Part shown: piece by piece, positions 25,072 through 34,186 of the stretch
Layout: each line of letters opens with the position of its first letter
Numbering within the stretch: position 1 is the first letter of the stretch
Notes under the pieces: model-generated
The model's database searches: none
Told to the model about the DNA's origin: nothing
The model's input: the letters and a program-made list of their open reading frames with translations, nothing else
Source of the DNA: Pseudovibrio exalbescens
Lineage (GTDB): Bacteria; Pseudomonadota; Alphaproteobacteria; Rhizobiales; Stappiaceae
Reading direction: 5' to 3'
DNA length: 64,000 nt
NCBI RefSeq assembly: GCF_028737195.1
Contig: NZ_JAQZAJ010000006.1
Location: forward strand, 186,001-250,000
Program-made: the position numbers and the translations under genes

Positions 25072-26322
25072 TCAGGCTGGCACTGCCTCTCTCCGTTTGG
25101 CAAGAGGTTCTTCATCAATCGGCAGATGCACGATCGCTGAGAGTGCCCCGACCCCAACGCCAATCCACCAAACAGCGGTGTAGGTTCCATACATGTCATA
25201 GAGTGTGCCACCCAGCCACACGCCGATGAAACTGCCGAGTTGGTGCGAAAAGAAGATCAGCCCATAGAGCGTTCCCATATACTTCAAACCGTAGATATGG
25301 CCCACAAGGCCTGAAGTCAGCGGTACAGTGGCAAGCCACAATGATCCCATGACCAACGAAAACACGATGACGGTCTCTGGTGTGATGGGCAGGATGATGA
25401 AGATCGCCGATGCGAGGGTCCGGCCAACATAAATCAGGGTGAGCAGATATCGTCTTGGAAACTTGTTTCCCAGAACGCCTGCGTAGATCGTCCCAAAGAT
25501 GTTGGCGATGCCAATCAACGCAATGGACCAGGCCCCGAGGGCAGATGTGGTTGTTATGCCTGCGGAATGCAAAAGTGAGCCCGGAGCAATGGGGCCGCAC
25601 AGCTCAAGAACGAACGCGGGGAAATGTGCAGTCAAGAAGCCCAGTTGGTAGCCGCAGGAGAAGAACCCAACAGCAATAAGGAAAAAGGATGGATCGCGTA
25701 CGGCTTGTGAAATGGCCGTGGCCATGCTTTCGGAAGGGGCGTTGGACTTAACAGTTGGCGCGGTCCGCATCAGGGGCAGGACAACCAAAGACAAGAGAAT
25801 GGCGACGGCGAACACCATGAAAACCGAAGGCCATTGCATGCTTTGCAGAAGATACTCGGCAACTGGCGCACCAATAACCTGACCGGCAGAACCGGCCGCG
25901 GTGGCAATTCCCAGAGCAACTGACCGGTTTTCGTCCGATGCCGCCCGTCCCACCATGGCGAGCACAACCCCGAAGCCAGTTCCGGCAATGCCAAATCCGA
26001 CGAGGATCTCCAGTAGTTGGTGTTGGCCAGGTGTGATCGCATAGGCGGACAGAACCAACCCCAGTGCATAGGTGAGTGCGCCAAGTACAATTGCTTTGCG
26101 GTCACCAAGACGTTCGGCGATTGCACTGAAGATCGGCTGGCCGAAGCCCCATGCCAAATTTTGAATAGCGATTGCCAGGCTGAACTCCGCACGGGGCCAG
26201 CCGAAGTCCTCGGCGATTGGAATCTGGAACACTCCAAAGCTTGCCCTGATCGCAAACCCCACCAGCATGATGAGAGAGCCTCCGATAAGAACAGGCGTGA
26301 TGAGCGATGCTCGTTGTGACAT
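25072..26322 (-). CDS. MFS transporter of unknown substrate
   Basis: A 416-residue permease with twelve predicted helices in two halves. The MFS loop motif appears as AERLGDRKAIVLG between helices 2 and 3. The N-terminus (GFAIRASFGVFQIPIAEDFGW) resembles the monocarboxylate/oxalate-formate-antiporter-like MFS group. It converges on the arsRCH operon, sharing a terminator. MFS proteins such as ArsK or ArsJ can export arsenic species, and no other pump is visible here, but the opposite orientation and family type do not prove an arsenic role; it could equally carry an organic acid. Confidence 0.82.
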   Translation of the reverse strand: MSQRASLITPVLIGGSLIMLVGFAIRASFGVFQIPIAEDFGWPRAEFSLAIAIQNLAWGFGQPIFSAIAERLGDRKAIVLGALTYALGLVLSAYAITPGQHQLLEILVGFGIAGTGFGVVLAMVGRAASDENRSVALGIATAAGSAGQVIGAPVAEYLLQSMQWPSVFMVFAVAILLSLVVLPLMRTAPTVKSNAPSESMATAISQAVRDPSFFLIAVGFFSCGYQLGFLTAHFPAFVLELCGPIAPGSLLHSAGITTTSALGAWSIALIGIANIFGTIYAGVLGNKFPRRYLLTLIYVGRTLASAIFIILPITPETVIVFSLVMGSLWLATVPLTSGLVGHIYGLKYMGTLYGLIFFSHQLGSFIGVWLGGTLYDMYGTYTAVWWIGVGVGALSAIVHLPIDEEPLAKRREAVPA

Positions 26323-26796
26323 CGTACAAACCTTCTATGATGCGCGGCTGATCCGTCTTTATGCTTATGTTTAAGCGATATCACAGGTTGTTCGCTACAA
26401 GAAATGCGGTGTTTTCGGAAAGCTCGCGGGTCGTGTCAGAGCGTGATGACGCCTCTACGCCATTGGAGTGCGTGCGATTGGAGAATTCCATTTGGAAAAC
26501 GGCCTGTTTTGCACATACGTACCATGCCTAAGGTTTGCTGAGGTGAGTTCGCGCATGGTTCAGTTCACACTGTGGTGCAAATCTCAAATTGTCCGCACCA
26601 TCCTGCTGTGCCCGAAGTTGAGAACATGCGTAGGCCATCAGGGTGGAAGCTCGTATTCCCTTTGATATTTCACCAGCTTATCAAAAGTTGTAGGCAGAAT
26701 ATCATTTTAACTAATGGTTTTGGGCGGCAAATCAACTTTGTTGATCTGCTCAATATACTCAGCGGCAAATAGATTAATTCTAATAACACCAGTAAA
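26323..26796. other. non-coding divergent region between the MFS gene and the sugar ABC operon
   Basis: No supported gene. It contains a perfect 15-bp dyad (ATCAAC-TTT-GTTGAT, 26731-26745) flanked by two near-identical decamers (GGCGGCAAAT at 26723-26732 and AGCGGCAAAT at 26761-26770), of unknown role. AT-rich towards the right. Confidence 0.4.
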
Positions 26797-26828
26797 TGAA
26801 TGCATTCAATTTTATGAAACGATTCATA
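26797..26828 (+). promoter_or_regulatory. candidate LacI operators of the sugar ABC operon
   Basis: Two adjacent dyads: TGAATGCATTCA (26797-26808, perfect) and TATGAA-ACGA-TTCATA (26813-26828), the latter with the central CG step typical of LacI/RbsR/PurR sites. They abut the proposed -35 box at 26829, where a bound repressor would block RNA polymerase. Confidence 0.6.
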
Positions 26829-26857
26829 TTGACCGTAATTTTGGCAAGATATATCAA
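26829..26857 (+). promoter_or_regulatory. promoter of the sugar ABC operon
   Basis: -35 TTGACC (26829-26834), a 17-base spacer and -10 TATCAA (26852-26857), about 60 bases before the start codon of the binding-protein gene and immediately downstream of the two dyads. Confidence 0.5.
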
Positions 26858-26918
26858 AAATGGGCGAAATAGCTTGCAAATTTTGAGTAGCTATAATCGA
26901 TATATTGGGAGGCTTCTA

Positions 26919-27842
26919 ATGAAGTTTATGAAATTTGCTGCCGCTGCTGCGACTAGTCTTGTTCTGCTCGCTAATGCAGCACAAGCTGCTGAGGAAAAGC
27001 CGGTCGTAGGCCTTATCATGAAATCGCTCGCAAATGAGTTTTTCCAGAACATGCTGGAGGGAGCAAAGGCTCATGAAGCGATGCGCGGCGACTACGAACT
27101 GCGCGCTGTCGGCATGCAAAATGAAACCGACTTTGAATCGCAGATCAACGCTGTAGAGAACTTCATCACGCAAGGCGTGGACGCCATTGTTGTGGCTCCT
27201 GCTGACTCCCGCGCAATGGTGCGTCCACTCAAGAAAGCCATGCAGGCTGGTATTGTCGTGGTGAACTTTGACGTGGCGCTGGACGAGGAAGTCAAGCAGC
27301 AGCAGGGTGTCGAGCTGGCATTTGTCGGTCCTGACAACCGTGGCGGTGCCAAGATGGCTGGCGATGTGCTCGGCGAAAAGCTTGGCAAGGATGGCAAGGT
27401 AGTCATCATCGAGGGGAACCCTGGTGCTGACAATGGCATTCAGCGTGCGCTCGGTTTCGAAGACTCCGTGAAGCAGTATGAGCTGAACCTTATCGAAAGC
27501 CGCACAGCCCATTGGGAGACTGAAGAAGCAAACACCGTCTTTTCCAATATGCTCACCGCTCACCCAGACATTCAGGGCGTCATGGCCGCAAACGACTCCA
27601 TGGCGATTGGTGTTGTGAAGGCTCTGGAAAGTGCCGGACGCGACGACATTCTGGTTGTAGGCTTCGATAACATCGATGCCGTTGGCCCGATGATTGAAGA
27701 TGGCCGCATGCTGGCAACTGTTGATCAGTTTGGTCAGGACATGGCTGCCAATGCAATCGACATGGCTCTGGAAGTTGTGCGCGGGGGACCAGAACTCGAA
27801 GGTTGGGTGAAGACTCCAATCAAGCTGGTCGTTGCTGAGTAA
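26919..27842 (+). CDS. ribose-type sugar ABC transporter, periplasmic binding protein
   Basis: A 307-residue exported protein of the Peripla_BP_4 (RbsB-like) family. The start at 26919 is chosen for its GGGAGG site and because it opens a proper signal peptide (KFMKFAAAAATSLVLLANAAQA, given here in part: AAAATSLVLLANAAQA). A frame from 26796 would translate the operator and promoter. Family marks: GLIMKSLANEFFQNMLEGAK, VAPADSRAMV and NDSMAIGVVKALE. It is the first gene of an SBP-ATPase-permease operon; an attenuator hairpin follows. The sugar is not determined (ribose, xylose, inositol or a deoxy sugar are all possible). Confidence 0.92.
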   Translation: MKFMKFAAAAATSLVLLANAAQAAEEKPVVGLIMKSLANEFFQNMLEGAKAHEAMRGDYELRAVGMQNETDFESQINAVENFITQGVDAIVVAPADSRAMVRPLKKAMQAGIVVVNFDVALDEEVKQQQGVELAFVGPDNRGGAKMAGDVLGEKLGKDGKVVIIEGNPGADNGIQRALGFEDSVKQYELNLIESRTAHWETEEANTVFSNMLTAHPDIQGVMAANDSMAIGVVKALESAGRDDILVVGFDNIDAVGPMIEDGRMLATVDQFGQDMAANAIDMALEVVRGGPELEGWVKTPIKLVVAE

Positions 27843-27856
27843 GCGATAGCCGCTCA

Positions 27857-27900
27857 CCTCGCCCGTCCGCTGCTGGTTGGGCGAGGTTCCCTTATTCTTC
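27857..27900 (+). terminator. attenuating hairpin after the binding-protein gene
   Basis: A 9-bp perfect stem (ACCTCGCCC 27857-27865 with GGGCGAGGT 27880-27888) is followed by a pyrimidine-rich stretch (TCCCTTATTCTT). Its position between the binding-protein and ATPase genes is the usual device for making more binding protein than membrane complex. Confidence 0.7.
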
Positions 27901-27921
27901 CCAAAAGCGACTGGACGCAAT

Positions 27922-29469
27922 ATGGCAGCAACACCTGTTTCCGTAGCTCCAGCGCCAGACCCTCAAGAAGCTTTTCTGAACGTCGAAGGCGTAAGGAAGT
28001 ACTTCGGTGGTGTAAAGGCGCTTGATGGTGTCAGTTTTTCCCTGGTCAAAGGGGAGGCCCATGCACTGGTGGGCGAGAACGGCGCGGGAAAATCCACCCT
28101 CATCAAAATCCTGTCGGGCGTTTACCCCTACGATGCCGGCGATATCTTTCTTGGGGGGGCCGCCTACAAACCAGCCAATCCGCATGAAGCCAAAGAAAGT
28201 GGCATTCAGGTGGTGCATCAAGAGTTCAATCTGCTTGATCATCTGAGTATTGCAGAAAACATCTCCATCGAACGGTTGCCCAAGACCCGCTATGGCCTGC
28301 TGGACAAGGCAGAAATGAACCGGCGGGCCCGCGAAGCCTTGGACGCTATTGGTCTTTCCGACATTGATGTGCGCTCTCCCGTCAGTTCTCTCGGGATCGC
28401 GCACCGTCAGCTGGTGGAAATCGCACGCGCGCTGCAGTCCAAAAGCCAAATCCTTATCCTTGATGAACCCACCGCAACGTTGACCGAGCGTGAGACCAAG
28501 CGGTTGTTCGAGATCGTCGAGAACATCAAGGCCGAAGGTGTGACCATTGTCTTTGTTTCGCACCATCTTGATGAGGTTTTTGCGCTATGTGACCGCGTGA
28601 CCGTCTTTCGGAACGGCAAGACAATTGCCACAGACCAGATTGCGGACATGACGCCGGAGAAAGTGGTTCAGCGCATGGTGGGACGGCATCTGGAAGCGCA
28701 GATGACGGACGCGACCAAAGAACAGTGCTACGGCGAAGTGGCCCTCAAGGTGGTGGACATGTGTACCGCTGCCAACAGCAAGGACAAGGGTATCTCCTTT
28801 GACCTTCGCTACGGCGAGATCCTTGGGATTGCAGGCCTTGTCGGTGCAGGTCGAACTGAGATCCTGCGGGGTATTTTCGGTATCGATCCCATTCGTTCCG
28901 GCAGCGTTTACCGGGATGGCAAGGAAGTCCGTTTCAAAGGCCCAAAGGATGCAATTGTGTCCGGTATCGGCTTTGTGACGGAGGATCGAAAAGACGAGGG
29001 CCTCATCCTCGACATGCCGATTGCTGCAAATGTCTCTCTCGTGAACCTCATGGAGGTTGCGACCTCTGGCATCATCCAGTTCGCCGCAGAGAACAAGCAG
29101 GCGCGCGAGGGCGGTGCGAGGCTAAAGCTGAAATACGGCAAGACTGCTGATCCAGCCTCAAGCCTGTCAGGCGGGAACCAGCAAAAGGTGGTGCTGGCCA
29201 AGTGGCTTGCACGCAACCCGAAGGTGCTTCTGCTTGATGAGCCAACCCGCGGGGTGGACGTGGGGGCCAAGGCCGAGATCTACAGCATCTTGAAAGATCT
29301 TGCTCGGGAAGGTGTGGCGCTTCTTGTGGTGTCATCAGAAATGCCTGAGCTGATGACGCTTGCGGATCGGATCCTGGTGCTTGCCGAACATGAAGTTCAA
29401 GGCGAACTCCAGCGCAATGAATTCTCAGAGGAAAACATCCTGAAGCTAGCGTATGGGCAGCATCAATAG
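27922..29469 (+). CDS. ribose-type sugar ABC transporter ATP-binding protein (RbsA-like)
   Basis: A 515-residue ATPase with two fused ABC domains. Domain 1 has a full Walker A (GENGAGKSTLIKIL), signature and Walker B (ILILDEPTATL). Domain 2 has the degenerate P-loop normal for RbsA/MglA (GLVGAGRTEIL), followed by LSGGNQQKVVLAKWLA and VLLLDEPTRGVDVGAK. The start is set at 27922 (MAATPVSVAP) because the frame from 27877 runs through the attenuator region. It lies 18 bases upstream of the permease gene. Confidence 0.93.
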   Translation: MAATPVSVAPAPDPQEAFLNVEGVRKYFGGVKALDGVSFSLVKGEAHALVGENGAGKSTLIKILSGVYPYDAGDIFLGGAAYKPANPHEAKESGIQVVHQEFNLLDHLSIAENISIERLPKTRYGLLDKAEMNRRAREALDAIGLSDIDVRSPVSSLGIAHRQLVEIARALQSKSQILILDEPTATLTERETKRLFEIVENIKAEGVTIVFVSHHLDEVFALCDRVTVFRNGKTIATDQIADMTPEKVVQRMVGRHLEAQMTDATKEQCYGEVALKVVDMCTAANSKDKGISFDLRYGEILGIAGLVGAGRTEILRGIFGIDPIRSGSVYRDGKEVRFKGPKDAIVSGIGFVTEDRKDEGLILDMPIAANVSLVNLMEVATSGIIQFAAENKQAREGGARLKLKYGKTADPASSLSGGNQQKVVLAKWLARNPKVLLLDEPTRGVDVGAKAEIYSILKDLAREGVALLVVSSEMPELMTLADRILVLAEHEVQGELQRNEFSEENILKLAYGQHQ

Positions 29470-29487
29470 GCCAGGAGGAGAAAAACC

Positions 29488-30486
29488 ATGACTACTCAAA
29501 CAAGCGGCGATGTTGCTCAGGAGCCTAGACGCGTAACCTTACGATCCGTCTTGAACAATGCCGGGATTGGGCTTGCGCTCTTGGCGCTCATCCTTTTCTT
29601 CGCGGTGTTTACAGAGCACTTTCTGACGCCAAACAACATTACAAACATTCTGACGCAGATCACGATCAACCTGATCTTGGCCGTGGGGATGACCTTCGTC
29701 ATTCTCATCGGCGGCATCGACCTCTCGGTAGGCTCGGTCATGGCGTTTGCTGCCGTTGTGGCGGGCAAAGCAATCACCCTGCCCGGCTTTGGGCCTGTCG
29801 AGGCAATTGCCCTGGCCATTGTTGCTGCTACGTTGATTGGTGTGCTCTGCGGGATGTTCAACGGGGTCATCAGCGCCTACTGGTCGCTGCCGTCATTCAT
29901 CATCACGCTGGGTATGCTGAATATCGCTCGTGGTGCGGCGCTGCATGTTTCCGACGCGCAGACGATTTATTCCTTCCCTCTCGCCTTTGAAGATTTCGGT
30001 TCAGCCATGATCTATGGCGTGCCCGTTGTGTTCATGGTGGCGGTGGTGTTGGTGTTGATCGCCTGGTTTATCCTGAACTTCACGGTGTTCGGCCGCCTGC
30101 TTTATGGGATCGGCAACAATGAAGAGGCCGTGCGCCTCGCCGGGCATTCTGTCTATTGGTACAAGGTGGCCGCGTTTACAATATGCGGTTTGACAGCCGG
30201 AATTGCTGCGGTGGTCTATATGGCGCGACTGAACATTTCCAGCCCAATTGCCGGGATTGGTTTCGAGCTGAACGCCATCGCGGCGGTGATCATCGGCGGT
30301 ACCAGCCTTAGCGGCGGGCGTGGATCCGTCATCGGTACTCTTCTCGGTGCGTTCATCATCGGGGTGCTCGCCAACGGCCTAATCTTGATCGGCCTCAGCG
30401 ACTTCATGCGCCAAATGATTACCGGCGTTGTGATCATAATTGCCGTTGTGCTTGACTACTACCGCGCAAAGTACACGGCGAGTTGA
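29488..30486 (+). CDS. ribose-type sugar ABC transporter permease (RbsC-like)
   Basis: A 332-residue inner-membrane permease (BPD_transp_2) with eight to ten helices. Hallmarks: GMTFVILIGGIDLSVGS after helix 2, and the C-terminal VIIGGTSLSGGRGSVIGTLLG and LMRQ-like segment (DFMRQMITGVVII). An upstream GGAGG ribosome site is present (AGGAGGAG before 29488). It should work as a homodimer with the RbsA-like ATPase. Last gene of the transport operon; a hairpin follows at 30505. Confidence 0.93.
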   Translation: MTTQTSGDVAQEPRRVTLRSVLNNAGIGLALLALILFFAVFTEHFLTPNNITNILTQITINLILAVGMTFVILIGGIDLSVGSVMAFAAVVAGKAITLPGFGPVEAIALAIVAATLIGVLCGMFNGVISAYWSLPSFIITLGMLNIARGAALHVSDAQTIYSFPLAFEDFGSAMIYGVPVVFMVAVVLVLIAWFILNFTVFGRLLYGIGNNEEAVRLAGHSVYWYKVAAFTICGLTAGIAAVVYMARLNISSPIAGIGFELNAIAAVIIGGTSLSGGRGSVIGTLLGAFIIGVLANGLILIGLSDFMRQMITGVVIIIAVVLDYYRAKYTAS

Positions 30487-30504
30487 TGCGCCCCTTATCT
30501 TTTG

Positions 30505-30531
30505 GGGCACCGGGAAGTTCATCCGGTGCCC
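30505..30531 (+). terminator. hairpin after the sugar permease gene
   Basis: A 9-bp perfect stem (GGGCACCGG 30505-30513 with CCGGTGCCC 30523-30531) lies 19 bases beyond the stop. It lacks a T-run, so termination may be partial and allow read-through into lacI. Confidence 0.55.
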
Positions 30532-30665
30532 GAAAAGATCTGCCAAGAAAGCTTCCCGCATGGCCTCTTGTTCAGCCTGTCAGCTGCTGTCGTAGCACCA
30601 AGGGAAGCGTTGGCAACTTGAACGCAGCTGATGGGTCGACGCGGCAATGGAAATGAGGTGCTTCG

Positions 30666-31658
30666 ATGCCGACCATAAAAGACGTAGCGCAAAAGGCCGG
30701 CGTCTCAGTCGGGACCGTTTCTCGCGTTCTGGCAAAGAATGAAACGGTCAAGCATCCATTGAAAATGCGCGTACTTGAGGCGATGAAATCGCTGCAATAC
30801 AAGCCGAACCTTGCCGCGCGCGCGCTGCGTACCAACAGCATTGACGTGATTGGGCTCGTGGTTCCGGACATCACCAATCCGTTCTTCGCCCAGCTTGCCA
30901 AGTTCGTCGAGATGGAAGCAGCAAAACGAAATCATTCCGTGATGCTTGCGAACTCTCACGGTTCTCCAGAGGATGAGAAAACTCAGATTACGGCGCTCCT
31001 AAACCGCGCCGTGAGAGGGGTTATTCTGGTGGCAACCTCTGATGCCTGCCGAAACTACTCAGCTGATGTGCCCATTGTCGCGCTGGACCGTATGCTTGGC
31101 ACCTATCCGTTGGTCACGGCAGATCACTATGGCGGTTCAAGACAGATTGCAGAGCTGCTTGTAAAGCTTGGTCACCGCCGCATTGCCTATATCGCTGGTC
31201 CCCTTTCCACCAAAGTGGCGCGAGACCGAAAAGACGGTTTCCTCTCGATGATTGCAGAGCTGAGCCGCCCTGAAGACCCCATCGATTTGAGTGTTCATGA
31301 AGGCCAGTTCAGTTTTGACTCTGGAGAGGAAATGGGGCGCTGTGTTCTGGCGGGAAAGCCTCAAGCGGCGCGTCCGACGGCGATCGCAGCCGCCAGCGAT
31401 CAACAGGCGATCGGTATTTTGCGGTGCGCGCGCGATCTTAAACTCAACGTGCCCGATGATCTCTCTGTAGCTGGTTTTGATGATATTACGCTGGCGGCCT
31501 TGGTTATCCCAAGCCTTACAACCGTCAGGCAGCCAATCGACGCACTGGCGGCGTCCGCAGTAGGTCTCATTTTTGATCGCGACGGCGTTGGGAACCCTGA
31601 GCCCGTTGCTTGTTCTGTGATCCAGCGAGAGTCAACCAAAGCGATTGAACCGCTATAG
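30666..31658 (+). CDS. LacI-family transcriptional regulator
   Basis: A 330-residue repressor, probably of the preceding sugar ABC operon. The N-terminal HTH is canonical (TIKDVAQKAGVSVGTVSRVL), followed by the hinge helix (YKPNLAARALR) and a sugar-binding-type core ending in LSVAGFDDITLAALVIPSLTTVRQP, given here in part. GAGG lies in front of the ATG at 30666. It is downstream in the same direction, so it may be partly co-transcribed. The dyads at 26797-26828 are the best candidates for its sites. The effector is presumably the imported sugar or its first metabolite. Confidence 0.92.
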   Translation: MPTIKDVAQKAGVSVGTVSRVLAKNETVKHPLKMRVLEAMKSLQYKPNLAARALRTNSIDVIGLVVPDITNPFFAQLAKFVEMEAAKRNHSVMLANSHGSPEDEKTQITALLNRAVRGVILVATSDACRNYSADVPIVALDRMLGTYPLVTADHYGGSRQIAELLVKLGHRRIAYIAGPLSTKVARDRKDGFLSMIAELSRPEDPIDLSVHEGQFSFDSGEEMGRCVLAGKPQAARPTAIAAASDQQAIGILRCARDLKLNVPDDLSVAGFDDITLAALVIPSLTTVRQPIDALAASAVGLIFDRDGVGNPEPVACSVIQRESTKAIEPL

Positions 31659-31701
31659 CGGGCCGCAAGCTCCAGCCTGCTGGAAGCACATTCATGTCAG
31701 G

Positions 31702-31740
31702 GGGCGCCAGAATGCGATTTGCAGGTCTGACGCCCTCTTT
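31702..31740 (+). terminator. terminator after lacI
   Basis: A stem of GGGCG and CAGA paired with TCTG and CGCCC (arms about 31702-31710 and 31726-31735, one mismatch), followed by TCTTTTG. It lies between the convergent lacI and BCCT genes. Confidence 0.65.
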
Positions 31741-31746
31741 TGCACA

Positions 31747-33372
31747 TCAGGTTGAGGCGGGCTTTTTGCCTCCCTCCCCTATGAGTTCATCCAGTAGGTC
31801 CTCTGAGAGGCGGGCACCAGGTGCGGGCTGCGCGTCGGGCTGCAGCTCGAACTTCTTTGATGTCATCACATAAATGAGCGATGCGTTGCACCCCAGCACG
31901 ATGAACAAGGCGGGCAATCCACCAAGATTTGACATCATCTTGATCCCATCGACCCCGGCATAGCTTGTCATGAACCAAGCGATGATGCCGATCGTTGCTC
32001 CCCAGACAACCTTCAACACCAGCGTTGAGGAGCCTGGCGTGTCTGCATGCTCCGGGCTTTCGCTTGGCGTTTCAGCGCAGAGGTTTGCCATGGCTTCAGT
32101 ATTCGAGTCTGCCGCGGTCACATAGGACAGGAAGGACACAAACACAAAAATCACAGCTGTGATGCCGGGAAGCGGGAGCTGCTCAAGCATTGTGTAGACA
32201 ACGGATTCCGCGCCGGTGTTCGTCAGGGCGTTGTGCAACAAGCCATTCCCATGCATGTCGAAAAACAGCGCAGAACCGCTGAAGATGGACATCCAGACGC
32301 AGGCGAAAAGCGAAGGGAACACAAGGTTTGTCAAAATGAACTGGCGTACCGTGTAACCTCGGGAGATTTTGCCGAGAAACAGCGCGGCGATTGGGGCCCA
32401 GGCAAGCCAGTTTGCCCAATAGAATATGGTCCACCATTGTGGCCAGGGGTCGCTGGCGGCGATGCCAGTGAAGGTACTTTTCTGGAAAAAGGTGCCGATG
32501 TAGTCACCAAACCCTTCAACGCCCATGGAAAGAATCCAGTTGGTGGGGCCGAAAATGAACACGAAGGCGCAGAATACAAAGAAAAAGCGCGTGTTCAGGC
32601 TGGATAAGATCGCGATCCCTCTTTTAAGCCCGCTGGCGGCGGAAATGATGAAGCTGACTACAATGAGCGTGGTCAAAGCACCGAGGACGACGGGTGTCGT
32701 GCCTGTACCTATCAGATTGTCGAGGCCGCCTGCGAGCGTCAGAATGCCGGTTCCTAGAGACGCAGCCATACCCGCAACCAGCGCATAAAGAGCGACGGCA
32801 TCAAGTACTTGGCCCATTGGGCCTTGCAGTTTTCTGCCCAGGATCGGCGCAAGAGCAGAGCCAAGAGAATAAGGCAGTTTCAGATTATAGTACGCCAGAG
32901 CGAACATGAGCGATGGAATTGTATAAATGGCATAGGGGGTAAACGACCAATGCAAGAACATGGTCGACATCGCGAAAGTTGCTGCTTCAGGAGAACCTGC
33001 CTCCAAGCCCAAAGAAGCAGGTGGACCATGGAGGTGATACATCGGCTCTGCCGTGCCCCAGAACAGAATCCCGATTGCAACTGTCGTGCACAGCGCGATT
33101 GAGAACCAGCGCCAACGACTGAGGATGGGGGTTGCGTCCTTGCCGCCAATCTTCACCGCTCCCAACGGTGAAACATAGACCCAGACGCAGGTAACGACCA
33201 TCAAGAGGGTGCCAAGGCTGAACAGCCAAGAGAAGCGATCAAGGATCCAGCTGTTGATCGAGGTCGTGAAACTCAAAAATTGATCGGGTGTTATGTAACT
33301 GGCGGCGACTGCTGCAAATAGCAGCAAGAACGGCGGCCAGAACACCAAAGGCCTTATGCTTCGATTGCTCAT
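31747..33372 (-). CDS. BCCT-family betaine/choline-type transporter
   Basis: A 541-residue transporter with about twelve helices. Unlike the CaiT-like protein at 20.9 kb, it carries the symporter-type motif GILFWGTAEPMYHL and the usual BCCT signature (WWTIFYWANWLAWAPIAALFL, given here in part: IFYWANWLAWAP). A sodium- or proton-coupled uptake of a betaine-like solute is therefore likely. The start at 33372 (MSNRSIRP) has GGGAGG upstream. A hydrophilic C-terminal tail of about 40 residues could be a regulatory domain. It is next to the rpiR gene (53 bases) in the same direction, so the two may be linked. The substrate is unknown. Confidence 0.9.
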   Translation of the reverse strand: MSNRSIRPLVFWPPFLLLFAAVAASYITPDQFLSFTTSINSWILDRFSWLFSLGTLLMVVTCVWVYVSPLGAVKIGGKDATPILSRWRWFSIALCTTVAIGILFWGTAEPMYHLHGPPASLGLEAGSPEAATFAMSTMFLHWSFTPYAIYTIPSLMFALAYYNLKLPYSLGSALAPILGRKLQGPMGQVLDAVALYALVAGMAASLGTGILTLAGGLDNLIGTGTTPVVLGALTTLIVVSFIISAASGLKRGIAILSSLNTRFFFVFCAFVFIFGPTNWILSMGVEGFGDYIGTFFQKSTFTGIAASDPWPQWWTIFYWANWLAWAPIAALFLGKISRGYTVRQFILTNLVFPSLFACVWMSIFSGSALFFDMHGNGLLHNALTNTGAESVVYTMLEQLPLPGITAVIFVFVSFLSYVTAADSNTEAMANLCAETPSESPEHADTPGSSTLVLKVVWGATIGIIAWFMTSYAGVDGIKMMSNLGGLPALFIVLGCNASLIYVMTSKKFELQPDAQPAPGARLSEDLLDELIGEGGKKPAST

Positions 33373-33424
33373 TTTTCCTCCCATGATGCGCGAAGCTTAT
33401 GTAGTTTTTGGCGAAATAATCCGC

Positions 33425-34129
33425 CTAGGCTTTTTTCATCAGGTGCCGAATGACCTCCTCCATAAAGATGAAGAACAGTGTTCTTGTTTTTTCATAGGGC
33501 TTCAGGTCGCTGGACTGAGCTTCCTGCGTCAAACAGAAGACCTTGTCGCAATGGGTCACCACGGTTGGATTGTATTCCTCCACGATGATGGCCACCTTGC
33601 CGCCCTTGCGTTTTGCTTCCTTGTAAGTGCCTTCAAAGGACTTGAAGGTGCCCGTTACGGTGAAGATGAGAAGTAACGTATCTTCATCGGTCATGGTGGT
33701 CGCGGTCAGGTCATCCGGAGCTGCGATGCAGACTTTATTTGTACATGTCTTCAGCTTGTATTCGAAATACTGCGCACATAGCAGAGATGGTCCGTAGCCG
33801 AGCAGCACCAGCTTCTTGCTGGCGGCAATCATCTCGCCCACCTCTTCTACCTTTCGCTGATCGAAGTTCTGCAGGAAGTGCTGCAATCGCAGAATCTCTG
33901 ATGGCTTGCTGCTTTCGACAGTTTCACGCTCATAGAGGAAATCCAAATACTGTTTGTAATTGGCAAAGCCGAGCTTTTTGGCAAATTTCGATATCTTGGA
34001 AACAGAGCAATCACAGAGCTCCGCCGCTTCCGTAATACGAATGGTTGACGTAGTTTCACTGTGTTCTTTCAGGACGGCATGGATTCGTTGCTCCAACGGG
34101 TTCAATGCGTCAAAATCGATATTTATCAA
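33425..34129 (-). CDS. RpiR/MurR-family transcriptional regulator
   Basis: A 234-residue regulator with an N-terminal RpiR helix-turn-helix (ITEAAELCDCSVSKISKFAKKLGF in pieces: CSVSKISKFAKKLG) and a C-terminal SIS domain that binds phosphosugars (KKLVLLGYGPSLLCAQYF, LLIFTVTGTFKSFEG). I set the start at a TTG (34129, LINIDFDALNPLEQRI), the normal opening of the family. The frame runs back to 34327, but that part would encode an AT-rich non-domain segment and covers three dyads, so it is regulatory DNA. Divergent from the oxidase/Etf operon, which it probably controls in response to a phosphorylated intermediate. The start is not certain. Confidence 0.85.
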   Translation of the reverse strand: MINIDFDALNPLEQRIHAVLKEHSETTSTIRITEAAELCDCSVSKISKFAKKLGFANYKQYLDFLYERETVESSKPSEILRLQHFLQNFDQRKVEEVGEMIAASKKLVLLGYGPSLLCAQYFEYKLKTCTNKVCIAAPDDLTATTMTDEDTLLLIFTVTGTFKSFEGTYKEAKRKGGKVAIIVEEYNPTVVTHCDKVFCLTQEAQSSDLKPYEKTRTLFFIFMEEVIRHLMKKA

Positions 34130-34186
34130 GAAGCGCCCCGTTTCTTGGTGTCTAGGGTGGATAAGTCCGATAATTGCCCAGTGTAA

